From the NCBI GenBank assembly GCA_038147495.1, contig JAYQTT010000013.1, positions 38,429 through 102,428 of the forward strand: DNA of 64,000 nt. The letters are read 5' to 3'. Origin of the DNA: MED-G116 sp038147495. Its GTDB lineage: Bacteria; Pseudomonadota; Alphaproteobacteria; Puniceispirillales; Puniceispirillaceae. Positions 46,024-56,140 of this stretch are shown piece by piece. The translations under genes and the position numbers were made by a program. Under the pieces are notes generated by a model, which did no database searches, had not been told where the DNA came from, and saw only the letters and a program-made list of their open reading frames with translations. The number at the start of each line of letters is the position of its first letter. Position 1 is the first letter of the stretch.

Positions 46024-47397
46024 ATGAATGTGGTCACGCGTTTCGCGCCCTCACCCACCGGCTATTTGCATATTGGCGGTGCCCGAACGGCCCTTTTTAA
46101 CTGGCTGTTTGCCCGTCATCATGGTGGGCAATACCGGCTTCGCATCGAAGACACCGACAAGCAGCGGTCAACGCAAGCGGCCGTGGATGCGATACATGCC
46201 GGCCTTGGCTGGCTTGGGCTTGATCATGACGGACCGGTCGTCAGCCAGTCTGCACAGGCCGCGCGGCATGCAGAAGTTGCCAATGAGTTGTTGGCCAATG
46301 GCGCCGCCTATCGTTGCTTCTTGAGCGCAGATGAGCTGGATGCCATTCGTGAACAGGCACGCGCTGATGGGGCTCCTGTCCGGTCGCCTTGGCGTGATCG
46401 CAATGACCACCCCGACCTGCCTTTTGTTGTTCGAATGAAAATGCCAGATGATGGCAGCACGACCATAAATGATCTGGTTCAAGGCGATGTGACTGTGCAA
46501 AATCATGTCCTCGATGACATGGTGATCCTGCGCAGTGATGGCTCGCCAACCTACATGCTGGCTGTCGTCGTGGACGATCATGATATGGGTGTCACGCACA
46601 TTATCCGTGGAGACGACCATCTGAATAACGCGTTCCGGCAATTGATGGTCTATCGTGGCATGGGATGGACGCCACCGGAATTTGCCCATATTCCTCTGAT
46701 CCATGGTGCAGACGGCGCCAAATTGTCAAAACGGCATGGTGCCGTTGGCGTTGAGGCCTATCGCGATATGGGCATTCTTGCCGATGCGATGGTCAATTAT
46801 CTTCTGCGCCTTGGCTGGAGCCATGGCGATGATGAGGTGATTAGTCGCCAACAAGCCATTGATTGGTTTGATCTTGACGGCGTTGGTCGGTCTCCGGCCC
46901 GCTTCGATCCTGAAAAATTGTCTGATCTGAACGCGCATTATTTACGGGAGATGGATGACACAGAGCTTGCAGACCTTGTCTTGGCATCTACTTCGCCAAG
47001 CAGTCCTCTCGCTGCAAGACGTGTAAATACATTGCTTCCCTTGCTGAAAGAGCGGGCAAAATCGCACCTCGAAATTGCCGCCTCGATTGGGTTCCTTATG
47101 CTTGATGGCGCGCCGGATATTGATGATGATGCGGCGGCATTGCTGGACAGTGACGCTAAAGCGCGCCTTCTTAAGCTTGTTGCTGACGCACCGACAGATG
47201 AATGGTCCATTGACGCATTTCAGATTTTTCTTAAAGACTGGTTGGCGGCAAACAATCTGAAGATGAAGGATGTTGGATTGCCTCTCAGGGCGGCTGTTAC
47301 CGGCTCCAGGCAGTCACCGTCTATCGTTGACGTGGTGGTTACTCTGGGGCGGGACGAAACCCTTCGCAGGGTTGAGGAAACTTGCAAAAACCAGTGA
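46024..47397 (+). CDS. gltX: Glutamyl-tRNA synthetase
   Basis: The class I synthetase of 457 residues has the HIGH motif as YLHIGGARTALFNW (from residue 14) and the KMSKS motif as AKLSKRHGAVGVEA near residue 238. The length and C-terminal half fit the alphaproteobacterial enzymes, some of which also charge tRNA-Gln. It is transcribed away from comEC and towards gltA. Confidence 0.96.
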   Translation: MNVVTRFAPSPTGYLHIGGARTALFNWLFARHHGGQYRLRIEDTDKQRSTQAAVDAIHAGLGWLGLDHDGPVVSQSAQAARHAEVANELLANGAAYRCFLSADELDAIREQARADGAPVRSPWRDRNDHPDLPFVVRMKMPDDGSTTINDLVQGDVTVQNHVLDDMVILRSDGSPTYMLAVVVDDHDMGVTHIIRGDDHLNNAFRQLMVYRGMGWTPPEFAHIPLIHGADGAKLSKRHGAVGVEAYRDMGILADAMVNYLLRLGWSHGDDEVISRQQAIDWFDLDGVGRSPARFDPEKLSDLNAHYLREMDDTELADLVLASTSPSSPLAARRVNTLLPLLKERAKSHLEIAASIGFLMLDGAPDIDDDAAALLDSDAKARLLKLVADAPTDEWSIDAFQIFLKDWLAANNLKMKDVGLPLRAAVTGSRQSPSIVDVVVTLGRDETLRRVEETCKNQ

Positions 47398-47410
47398 TAA
47401 AAGTTATACA
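47382..47410 (+). promoter_or_regulatory. Probable gltA promoter within the end of gltX
   Basis: TTGCAA (47382) and TATACA (47405-47410) are spaced by exactly 17 bp. The -35 lies inside the last codons of gltX, and the transcript would have a leader of about 70 bp holding a GGGCC-TGC-GGCCC hairpin (47428-47440). Confidence 0.6.
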
Positions 47411-47489
47411 TATAGGACCTTCGCGGCGGGCCTGCGGCCCACTGTAAACGCCGTCCAGTCATGATAAAGAGTTAATGGAGAGGTCAGTA

Positions 47490-48800
47490 ATGGCAACCGA
47501 TACGAATTCCGAAAAAACGGTCACCGTTACCGATAACAGCACGGGCAAGAGTTTTGAACTCTCTACCCATCACGGCAGTCTTGGCCCCAGTGTTGTTGAT
47601 GTGCGTGATCTTTATGCCAAGAGTGGCATGTTCACCTTTGACCCGGGCTATGGCGCCACCGGATCCTGCGTTTCTGGACTGACTTATATTGATGGTGATG
47701 AAGGCGTGTTGCTGCATCGGGGCTACGCCATTGAAGAGCTTGCCGAAAAGTCTGATTTCCTGGAGCTGGCTTATCTTTTGCTTGAGGGTGAATTGCCCGA
47801 TGCCGCGCAGAAAGAGGCCTTTGACATCTCGATCTCGCGCCACACAATGGTTCATGAGCAATTGTCCATTTTCTTCCGCGGTTTTCGGCGGGATGCGCAC
47901 CCGATGGCAATTATGTGTGGAGTTGTTGGCGCATTATCGGCTTTTTATCATGACTCAACGGATATTCATGACCCGCAACAGCGGATGATTGCGTCACGCC
48001 GACTGATTGCAAAAATCCCGACACTGGCGGCAATGGCCTATAAATATTCTCTTGGCCAGCCGTTCAATTACCCGCGGAACAACCTCAGCTATGCAGAGAA
48101 TTTCCTGCATATGTGTTTTGCTGTTCCGGCAGAAGATTATGTCATCAACCCAGTCCTTGCTGACGCGATGAACAAGATTTTCATCCTTCACGCTGATCAT
48201 GAGCAAAATGCGTCAACATCAACGGTCCGCCTTGCAGGATCTTCGGGTGCCAACCCATTTGCCTGTATTGCCGCTGGAATTGCATCATTGTGGGGGCCTG
48301 CCCATGGCGGCGCCAATGAAGCTGTTTTGAACATGCTTGAAGAAATCGGGCACAAGGACAATATCGCCGAATATATTGCCAAGGCACGCGATAAGGATGA
48401 TCCGTTCCGCCTGTTTGGCTTTGGCCACCGCGTTTACAAGAATTTTGACCCACGCGCCAAGGTGATGCGCGAATCCTGCCATGAAGTGCTGAATAGCCTT
48501 GGCGTAGAAGACCCGCTTCTTGATCTTGCGATGGCACTTGAAGATATTGCCCTCAAGGATCAGTATTTTATCGATAAAAAGCTATACCCGAATGTGGATT
48601 TCTATTCGGGCATCATTCTCAAAGCGATGGGCTTCCCAACATCGATGTTCACTGTTCTGTTTGCAGTCGCCCGCACTGTTGGGTGGATTGCCCAGTGGAA
48701 TGAGATGATCAAGGACCCGACACAGCGTATTGGACGGCCACGCCAGCTTTACACAGGGCCCACACAGCGTCCTTATGTTGACATGGCCAAACGCGGCTAA
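47490..48800 (+). CDS. gltA: Citrate synthase (type II)
   Basis: The 436-residue hexameric-type enzyme starts the citric acid cycle. The catalytic residues lie in LHADHEQNASTSTVR and GPAHGGANEAV (His) and GFGHRVYKNFDPRA (His); the catalytic Asp is in NVDFYSG. I chose ATG 47490 with GGAGAGG 7 bp upstream; ATG 47475 overlaps that ribosome site. Confidence 0.97.
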   Translation: MATDTNSEKTVTVTDNSTGKSFELSTHHGSLGPSVVDVRDLYAKSGMFTFDPGYGATGSCVSGLTYIDGDEGVLLHRGYAIEELAEKSDFLELAYLLLEGELPDAAQKEAFDISISRHTMVHEQLSIFFRGFRRDAHPMAIMCGVVGALSAFYHDSTDIHDPQQRMIASRRLIAKIPTLAAMAYKYSLGQPFNYPRNNLSYAENFLHMCFAVPAEDYVINPVLADAMNKIFILHADHEQNASTSTVRLAGSSGANPFACIAAGIASLWGPAHGGANEAVLNMLEEIGHKDNIAEYIAKARDKDDPFRLFGFGHRVYKNFDPRAKVMRESCHEVLNSLGVEDPLLDLAMALEDIALKDQYFIDKKLYPNVDFYSGIILKAMGFPTSMFTVLFAVARTVGWIAQWNEMIKDPTQRIGRPRQLYTGPTQRPYVDMAKRG

Positions 48801-48821
48801 CCCTGTCTTTACGGCTGTTAC

Positions 48822-49964
48822 CTAGTTCCTGGCGAACCAAGGTGCAACCGCTTCGCCGACAAGGCTGTCAAAATCAGCAGCACCGCCGCAAAGCAGGTTT
48901 CTGAGGGACGCGGCATTGGCCTTTGCCGCATTGTAACCCGTGTCGAGCGCGTTACTTGCATGATCTGCCAATGCGTTTGCGCTTGCCTCTTCTTGAAACA
49001 AAAACGGATAACACGTCTTTCCAAGCAGGGCGTTTGGAAGGATAACCTTGTCCATATTGACCAACCGCCGTCCAATGAAGGCCGAGAGATTAGACGTGCG
49101 ATAGGCAGTGACACCGGGCACGCCAGCAAGCGCTGTTTGCAGGGTAACAGTACCGGAGGCCGCCATCACGGCATCTGCATCAGCGAGTTGTTCATATAAA
49201 GCGCCTTCATGGACAAAAACACTGATGTCATTTTTGTCACCAAGGCAATCTCTTACCAGCTCCGCCAGATACGGCATGGTTACCAATGAAATTTCGATTT
49301 CGCGCTGTTCCTTCAATAAAGCTGAGGCGTCACGAAAAAGCGGCAAAATACGCGTTATTTCAGTTGTGCGGCTGCCCGGCAAAAGTAATAGGTTTTTCCG
49401 GCCAGTACCGGGTTTGCGCGAGTCATTAATTTTTGTCAGCGCAGGGTTGAAAGCCTCCGGGTGTCCGATAAAACGTGCATCTATGCCATGCGAGGTGAAA
49501 TATTCCGGTTCAAATGGAAACAAACATAACAGCCCGTCAACCACATCAGCCATTGAACGCGCCCGCCAAGCGCCCCACGCCCACACTGTTGGCGCAACAG
49601 TATGAATGATTGGTGCTGTCCAGCCAACTTCTGCCATGCGGCGCTTCAAGCGGCGGGCAAAACGCAAGGAAAATCCCTTGGCATCAACCGTCATGACCGC
49701 CCGCGGTTTGCGCTGAATGACCATGTCAACCAACCTGTCAGCGAGGCGGGATAAATTGGGATAGGCTTTGATTGCCGCTCCAAAGCCAATAATTGACAAT
49801 TGATCCATATCCGCTTCGTTGCGGAGGCCAAGATCTTTCATCTTTTGGCCGCCCATGCCAAACCAGTCTTGTTGTCCATATGCAGAATTTATCGCGGACA
49901 TGATTTTTGCGGCAATCTGATCGCCTGACGGTTCACCGGCAAGAATGAAAATCGGCTGTGTCAT
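48822..49964 (-). CDS. lpxB: Lipid-A-disaccharide synthase
   Basis: The 380-residue glycosyltransferase joins UDP-diacylglucosamine and lipid X in lipid A synthesis. Typical motifs are AGEPSGDQIAAKI, KGFSLRFARRL, HTVAPTVWAWGAWRA, LLLPGSRTTEI and AASGTVTLQTAL. It ends the lpxD-fabZ-lpxA-lpxI-lpxB operon and is convergent with gltA. Confidence 0.96.
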   Translation of the reverse strand: MTQPIFILAGEPSGDQIAAKIMSAINSAYGQQDWFGMGGQKMKDLGLRNEADMDQLSIIGFGAAIKAYPNLSRLADRLVDMVIQRKPRAVMTVDAKGFSLRFARRLKRRMAEVGWTAPIIHTVAPTVWAWGAWRARSMADVVDGLLCLFPFEPEYFTSHGIDARFIGHPEAFNPALTKINDSRKPGTGRKNLLLLPGSRTTEITRILPLFRDASALLKEQREIEISLVTMPYLAELVRDCLGDKNDISVFVHEGALYEQLADADAVMAASGTVTLQTALAGVPGVTAYRTSNLSAFIGRRLVNMDKVILPNALLGKTCYPFLFQEEASANALADHASNALDTGYNAAKANAASLRNLLCGGAADFDSLVGEAVAPWFARN

Positions 49965-49973
49965 GCCCTGCCC

Positions 49974-50792
49974 TTATCCACCTTGATCGGCAAATCCAAG
50001 CAAGGTGATGCCGCGATCCTTACAGGCTTCGCACATGGCCTCGACACTATCGGCAAACAAGACCTGTCCTGCCTGAACAGCGATGCAGCCAATTCCCCCT
50101 TTGCTGGCCTCGACCAATGTTTGGCGGCCAATCGTGGGAATATCCAGTGTTGTATCTTGTCCTGTCTTTGGCATTTTGACCAATACCGCCGGAGTACCGT
50201 CAGGATCAATGAGCGTGGCACTGCGCCTGATCATCTCGTTTGTTCCTTCCGCTGCTTCAATGGCAATGACCCGCCCTTCCTGTGTAATCGCAGCCTGCCC
50301 AACATCAAGATCGCCAAGCGCCTGAAGCGCCCTTTTCGCCAATTCAAGATCGGCTTCAATAGCGGCATCTGGCACAGCACCGACTATCAAGCCCAATGGT
50401 GCCACGCGGTCAGGTAAAAACAGGTCTGGCGCCAAGGTTTCAATGCCGGCATCGGCAAAAAAATCACGGATAACCCGCAACAGACTGTCATCGCCGCGTG
50501 TTACCGCCCTACCAAGCAGTTTCAGCGCGGTTGCATCCGGGCTCAACGCCGTCATGGATGGCCGCACAACCTTGCCAACCATGACCATTTGAGAGATGTC
50601 GTGGGCTTTCATCTGCGCCAATGTGGCACCCATTTTACCAAGCTTAATCGGCAGGCATTCAAACCCCTGAAAATTCCCGTCAGCCTGACCTTCGATCGGC
50701 ATGATCAGAACAGAATGGCCCATCTGCGATGCTATTTCGGCGATTTGTGCCGGCAATGCACCTTGCCCCGCGATGATCGCCAGTTTTGCCAT
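49974..50792 (-). CDS. lpxI: UDP-2,3-diacylglucosamine pyrophosphatase LpxI
   Basis: This 272-residue enzyme replaces LpxH in Alphaproteobacteria and yields lipid X. Features are LAIIAGQGALPAQIA at the N-terminus, MVGKVVRPS, the ITQEGRVIAIEAAEGT region and the conserved end GGIGCIAVQAGQVL. The start is ATG 50792; the upstream extension of this frame overlaps lpxA and is not coding. lpxB starts 9 bp after its stop. Confidence 0.95.
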   Translation of the reverse strand: MAKLAIIAGQGALPAQIAEIASQMGHSVLIMPIEGQADGNFQGFECLPIKLGKMGATLAQMKAHDISQMVMVGKVVRPSMTALSPDATALKLLGRAVTRGDDSLLRVIRDFFADAGIETLAPDLFLPDRVAPLGLIVGAVPDAAIEADLELAKRALQALGDLDVGQAAITQEGRVIAIEAAEGTNEMIRRSATLIDPDGTPAVLVKMPKTGQDTTLDIPTIGRQTLVEASKGGIGCIAVQAGQVLFADSVEAMCEACKDRGITLLGFADQGG

Positions 50793-50796
50793 AAGC

Positions 50797-51591
50797 CTAC
50801 TTTCTTTTCGCGTGGCAGATGCCGTTTTTGCCAGAGGCATCGATAAAATCGATGATTGCACTGATTTCAGCATTCTTATCGTCTGTGTCACGCAGCTTTT
50901 GCAGTCGCTCCGAAAACAACCCCTCACCGAGAAACAAATCGCGGAAAACCCGGCGCAACCGGTCGATGCTGTCCTGAGTAAAGCCGCGTCTGGTCAGGCC
51001 AATCACATTTATTCCGGTCAGCAAGGCACGGTTACCAACCGCAATGGAAAACGGAATTACATCACTGTCCACAGCGGTTTGTGATGCCACCATCGAATGA
51101 TCACCGACACGGCAGAATTGCTGCACCGAGGCAAATCCGCCCAGCATCACGTTATTGCCGATTTGCGCATGTCCACCAAGGGCAGCATTATTTGCAAAAA
51201 TAGCATTGTCTCCAACGATACAATCATGCGCGACATGCGTTGCCGCAAGAAACAGCCCGTTATCCCCGACAACAGTCTTCATCCTGTCAATCGCGGTGCC
51301 GGGATGCATGGTTACATGTTCGCGAATGACATTATTTTTGCCAATTTCAAGTGTGCTTTTTTCTCCGGCATAACGCGTATGCTGCGGCGGGCAACCAAGC
51401 ACCGCAAACGGAAAAATCTCTGAGCCACTGCCAATCGATGTATGACCATCAACAACGACATGGCTGTGAAGCTTTACCTTATCTGCCAGAGATACGTTCG
51501 GACCCACCACACAATAGGGGCCGATCTCTACGTCTGCGCCCAATTCAGCCTTACTATCGATAATTGCGGTGGGATGGATGTTTGCACTCAT
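50797..51591 (-). CDS. lpxA: UDP-N-acetylglucosamine acyltransferase
   Basis: The 264-residue left-handed beta-helix enzyme adds the first acyl chain of lipid A. Hexapeptide repeats run through residues 1-190 (IHPTAIIDSKAELGADVEIG, NVMLGGFASVQQFCRVGDHS). The catalytic His is in ATHVAHDCIVGDN near residue 118. It starts 3 bp after the fabZ stop. Confidence 0.96.
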   Translation of the reverse strand: MSANIHPTAIIDSKAELGADVEIGPYCVVGPNVSLADKVKLHSHVVVDGHTSIGSGSEIFPFAVLGCPPQHTRYAGEKSTLEIGKNNVIREHVTMHPGTAIDRMKTVVGDNGLFLAATHVAHDCIVGDNAIFANNAALGGHAQIGNNVMLGGFASVQQFCRVGDHSMVASQTAVDSDVIPFSIAVGNRALLTGINVIGLTRRGFTQDSIDRLRRVFRDLFLGEGLFSERLQKLRDTDDKNAEISAIIDFIDASGKNGICHAKRK

Positions 51592-51594
51592 ACT

Positions 51595-52052
51595 TTAATT
51601 CCCCGGATCAACGATCATCGCACCAAAATCTGCTTCGGCAACTTTCTTGCCATCAACAAATCCCACGCCCTTGAATTTCCACAACGGCCCCTTCGCGGTT
51701 ACTTTTTCCACATGCAATTCGAGCAGATCACCGGGGCGCACAGGTTTACGAAACCGCGCATTTTCGATCGTGGTGAAAAAGACAAGCTTGCCCTTTGTTT
51801 CTTCTCCCAATGTAACGCAAGCCACACATGCAGCGGTCTGCGCCATGGCCTCAACAATCAACACGCCCGGCATAATGGGATATTCAGGGAAATGTCCTCA
51901 AAGAAAGGCTCGCCATTACTAACAGCTTTGATGCCAACGGCACTTTTATCAATCCGGATATCGCGGACCTTATCGATCAAAAGCATCGGCGCCCGGTGTG
52001 GAATACGTGCCTTAATACCATCAATATCCAATTCGGTGATGCTCTCAGTCAT
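51595..52052 (-). CDS. fabZ: 3-hydroxyacyl-ACP dehydratase FabZ (one apparent frameshift)
   Basis: FabZ dehydrates hydroxyacyl-ACP in fatty acid synthesis. Frame 1 from ATG 52052 has IPHRAPMLLIDKV and AVSNGEPFFE. Frame 2 has MPGVLIVEAMAQTAACVA and continues to 51595. Adding one G to the GG at 51896-51897 restores the canonical active-site stretch FFEGHFPEYPIMPGVL with its catalytic His. The gene would then encode about 152 residues. Since FabZ is normally essential, a consensus error is most likely. Confidence 0.92.
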
Positions 52053-52057
52053 TTTTA

Positions 52058-53077
52058 TCAGTCCTTCTTTTTTGTTTTCTTCTGTTGCCGCAGCATCTGG
52101 CGAAGCAATGCCTGTTCGCGCCAATAGAGGCCCGCTTCCATCGCTGGAAACCCGACCATTTTTGCCCCTGCCTCAACATCTTTGGTGACACCACTCCGCG
52201 CCATAATGATGGCCCCGTCACCTATGTGAAGATGATCGGCAATCCCGGCCTGCCCCCCAATCATCACATTCCTGCCAAGTGTGGTGCTGCCAGCAATACC
52301 AACCTGACCCGCGATAACGCTACCTGCGCCGATGTGACAATTGTGGGCGATATGGACCAGATTATCTATCATGACATTGTCTTCAATCACCGTATCATCA
52401 AGGCTGCCTCGATCGATTGCCGTATTGGCACCTATGCCAACATTCTTGCCAATACGAACGATGCCCAGATGCGGGACCATAACTGGTCCACTTTTGGTAG
52501 TTTCAAACCCAAAGCCCGGGCCACCAATTACAACACCTGCCTGAACAGTACAATTTTCAGCCAATTCACAATGGCTCAATGTACAATTATCACCGACGTG
52601 GCAGCCTTGCCCAATTTGCACACCGCTCTTGATTACGCTGTTTGCACCAATCACCACATTTGGACCAATGACGCTATTGGCCTCAATGACCGCAGTGGAA
52701 GCGATTTGCGCTGATGGATCAATATTCGGGTTTATGGAGGTGATTTCAGACCCGGGATTACCAGCATTATCACCTAAAATCATAGTTGCGGCGCGGGCAA
52801 ACTCCAGTCGCGGATTGTCCACCTCAATCAAAGCACCAATATTTTCTGGCAAATTATCAAGCCCGCGTTTTGCAATCACCACCGCGCCGGCCAAATCAGC
52901 CAAATCATGCGCGGTCGAGGATATGAAAGTGAGCGTGCCGGCTTGTGCCTTTGCAGGCGAGGATATATCCGAAATCATGATGTCCAACGATCCGGATATT
53001 TCCGCTTCCAGAAACGCGGCCAGATCGCCCGAGGTCAATTTAGGCGCAATGCGATAAAATCGGGGATCAATCGGCAT
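52058..53077 (-). CDS. lpxD: UDP-3-O-acylglucosamine N-acyltransferase
   Basis: This 339-residue enzyme adds the N-linked acyl chain in lipid A synthesis. It has an N-terminal uridine-binding domain (about 1-100) and a hexapeptide-repeat helix (about 105-300). The catalytic His is in NLVHIAHNCHIGAGSVI near residue 245. It starts 23 bp after skp. Confidence 0.96.
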   Translation of the reverse strand: MPIDPRFYRIAPKLTSGDLAAFLEAEISGSLDIMISDISSPAKAQAGTLTFISSTAHDLADLAGAVVIAKRGLDNLPENIGALIEVDNPRLEFARAATMILGDNAGNPGSEITSINPNIDPSAQIASTAVIEANSVIGPNVVIGANSVIKSGVQIGQGCHVGDNCTLSHCELAENCTVQAGVVIGGPGFGFETTKSGPVMVPHLGIVRIGKNVGIGANTAIDRGSLDDTVIEDNVMIDNLVHIAHNCHIGAGSVIAGQVGIAGSTTLGRNVMIGGQAGIADHLHIGDGAIIMARSGVTKDVEAGAKMVGFPAMEAGLYWREQALLRQMLRQQKKTKKKD

Positions 53078-53100
53078 ATCTTACCTCGTGATCATGGTCC

Positions 53101-53736
53101 TCATTCACTATTGCCCACCTTGATCTCAATTGTCGCATTTTCTGTCCGCTTTTCGAGACGGCGATAAACCTCATCAGAAATATTGAGAGCTGGACGGAAG
53201 ATCAACGCTGACTCTTGCGACATCACCAGATCCAGCTTTCTTTCAGCGGCGATTTCCTTGACGATTTCGAGCGCTAGCGCGCGTATCTCACGCTGTGCTT
53301 CCTGAAACGCCCGATCCAAGGCCTGTCGACGATATTGGATCTGGCGCTGAACTTCTGCCACCTCATCCTCAAAGGCCTTCAAACGACGGTTAAATTCTTC
53401 GGTCGAGATGAATTCCTTGTCGACAAGCAAAGTGCGCTCTGTTTCCTGAAGCGCCGTTTCACGAATGGAAAACTCCTTCTGGAATTCTGAGCGCTGCTCA
53501 TCCAGCAATTGCCGCACTTTCTGGGTTCCGGTTGACTTGCGAAGAACGCCATCAAGGTCAACAAGACCGATACGTTCAACACGCATCGCCTCAATCAAGG
53601 AGGTAGCGGATTGTGCCTCACTGCCTGCTTCTGTCTGTGCACTAGTGGACTCTTGGGCCATAACAAATGTCGGCAGAACCCAAAGGCCCATTAGAGAGGC
53701 AAGGACAGTTAACAATGTAGCTCTTTGTTTTTTCAT
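53101..53736 (-). CDS. skp: OmpH/Skp-family periplasmic chaperone
   Basis: The 211-residue protein has a signal peptide (LLTVLASLMGLWVLPTFVMA), a core strand ERIGLVDLDGVLRKSTG and a long charged helical stretch (about 90-180) that forms the jaws of the Skp trimer. It carries unfolded outer-membrane proteins to the Bam complex. The start ATG 53736 is 1 bp after the bamA stop. Confidence 0.88.
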   Translation of the reverse strand: MKKQRATLLTVLASLMGLWVLPTFVMAQESTSAQTEAGSEAQSATSLIEAMRVERIGLVDLDGVLRKSTGTQKVRQLLDEQRSEFQKEFSIRETALQETERTLLVDKEFISTEEFNRRLKAFEDEVAEVQRQIQYRRQALDRAFQEAQREIRALALEIVKEIAAERKLDLVMSQESALIFRPALNISDEVYRRLEKRTENATIEIKVGNSE

Positions 53737-53737
53737 T

Positions 53738-56018
53738 TTAGAGGCGTGTTCCGATCTGGAATTGGAAGCGCTTGAGTTTGTCATATGATTCCTTGCTGAT
53801 GGCATCTGCCCAATAGAAGGAAAGCGGACCAATCACAGTATCCCACAGGAAACCAGCGCCAAGCGATGTGCGTATCGCGGAGTTGTTTGCACCGGTCACA
53901 CCATTCGGGTAATCAGTATCCCACACTGAACCAAAATCGCTGAAGACGGTCCAACGTAGTCCTGTATCTTTGTTTAGCCCAATCGTTGAGACGACCTCTA
54001 ACGTTCCCGAGTAGACATTATTACCACCCACTGCAGCATTATTGCCACTATCACGCGGGCCAATACCACTGCTATCAAAACCACGAACATCACGGCCACC
54101 AAGGAAGAATCTCTGCGATTGGGTCACATTTTCACCAAGACCATTTACGTGACCAATCCGCCCCTTGGTTCCAAGGACAATTGTGTTAAACAAAAACGGC
54201 TTGTAATACGCGCCCCGAAGCACGGTTTTGCTATAGGTGACGTCACCACCGACACCAGAGACTTCCTCGAATAACTCCATAAGATGTCCGTCCGATGGAT
54301 CAAATCTATTATCGCGGGTATCCTGACCTATCGTATATCTGACCGCAGACTGTAAAAGTGTCTTACCCGCATCGCCGGTTACAGACGTTGCGGTAGTTGA
54401 CGTTGAAGTGGTCTTCGTTTGCGCGATGCGATAGCCAACCCTGTGATAAATGTTTTTCGCGGCGGAGAATCCAAGGCCCAGATCAACGCCTGTTTCCTCA
54501 ACGTCTGTACTGTTGGCTTCAGACTTGTCATTAAATAGCGATGCGTTGCCTCGCATGTTTCGCCCAAACATATAAGGCTCGGTGATGCCGAGGCGGATGT
54601 TAGAGGTTTTTTCCGTCAGGCCCAAAGTTGCTTCCAGGCCACGTCCTGAACCCAGAAAATTGCGTTCATTGATACCGATGTTAAATGAACTTTTATCCAG
54701 GCTTGAATAGCCAAGACCAACTGTGAATTCCCCTGTTGATTGTTCTTCAACATCAATCACGGTAACAGTCTGTTCTTCACTGCTGCCTGCCATATTTCGA
54801 ACAGATACATCAGCAAAGAAACCAAGGTTCCTGACGTTACGCACCGAGCGCTCAAGTTTCAGCGAGTTAAAGGCGTCGCCTTCCACGATTTCAAGTTCAC
54901 GCCGGATCACAGTATCTGTGGTGCGCGTGTTGTTGATAATTTCAATCCGCTCAACGTAATTCTTGCGCGCCTTGCCAATCGACAGGCTAATTTTTAGAGT
55001 CTGATCATCTGGATTTGTGAGAATCTCTGGCGCGACATCAACAAACGCATAGCCTTGTCTGCCAAGTTCGTTGGTAATGTCGAGGAGGCCCTGTTCAAGC
55101 GCCCTCACGTCATACCAACGGTCATCACCAAAATCCATAAGCGCGCGCAACGCATCAATATCAGTATTCGGAATTTCACTTGTGATATCGATGTCACCGA
55201 CTTTGTAACGCGGTCCTTCTTCAAGAATAAAAGTGACGGCAAAACCCTTTCTATCAGGCAGCAAGCCTCCCCGCGCTCTCGTGACGGTTATATCGGCATA
55301 GCCACGCGACAGATAATATTGCCGCAGTAGTCTCTCATCAAACTCAAGCCGACCTTCATCATATTTGTCTGTCGCTGAAAGAATGGCCCACCATCGTGTT
55401 TCGCGGCTGGAGATAGCGCCGCGCAAGGCACGATCACTGAATTGTTGATTGCCAGAAAACGTGATTGAACTGATCTTGATCAGCGGCCCTTCATCAACTG
55501 CAAAGACCAAATCAACCCGGTTTTCGTCAAGTTCGATGATCTGTGGCTCAACAATCGCGGCGAATCTTCCAGACGCTTTATAAACTTCCAAAAGACGCTG
55601 CGCGCCTTCGATTGCCAGCTCGCGCGTGTAGACCCTTCGCGGTTGAATATCCAGAAATTCGGTCAGTTTTTCGTCAGAGAGCGCATCGTTGCCTTCTATA
55701 TTGACCCGGTTGATGATCGGGTTTTCGACAACAGCGACAATCAGAACATCTCCATCTAAGCGAATATTGATGTCTGAGAACAGTTTGGTATCGAACAGTC
55801 GCGCGACTGATGTGTTTAGCGCGCTTGTACTTACCAAATCGCCAACTTTAAGCGGCAGGTAAGACAGTACTGTTCCGGCAGAAACGCGGCGGTTCCCCTC
55901 TATTTGGATGGTTTCAATACGCGTATTTGCATCATTCGATTGTGCCGCAGTCGGGCCCGGAAGAGGCCAGAACCCCTATCACCAGACCCAAGACACATAA
56001 CATTGTACAAAGTCGCAT
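53738..56018 (-). CDS. bamA: Outer membrane assembly factor BamA (one apparent frameshift)
   Basis: BamA inserts beta-barrel proteins into the outer membrane. From ATG 56018 the signal peptide reads MRLCTMLCVLGLVIGVLASS. The mature part continues in another frame (AQSNDANTRIETIQIEGNRRVSAGTVL), and removing one base in GGGCCC at 55953-55958 joins them as SSGPTAAQSND. Five POTRA domains (to about residue 410) precede the barrel, which contains the conserved RFFLGGRDVRGFDSSGIGPRD and ends in QFQIGTRL. The uncorrected frame would lack the signal peptide. As BamA is essential, I read the break as a consensus error. Confidence 0.92.
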
Positions 56019-56140
56019 CGGACCACCCGTGTTCAATTTCTCTTGGAAACTATAGCCATCTAAGCGTCAATTCAAAAGCAGGCATTTGTAAAAATGAACT
56101 TTTTCTGATCGACATTACAACGTGCCATTGAATGCAACGG

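Noticed and set aside
47428..47440. GGGCC-TGC-GGCCC hairpin as gltX terminator
   Set aside because: No T-run follows, and a good gltA promoter lies upstream of it, so it would sit in the gltA leader.
52085..52714. 209-codon open frame antisense to lpxD
   Set aside because: The repeating hexapeptide code of LpxD yields a long antisense frame rich in Asn and Thr.
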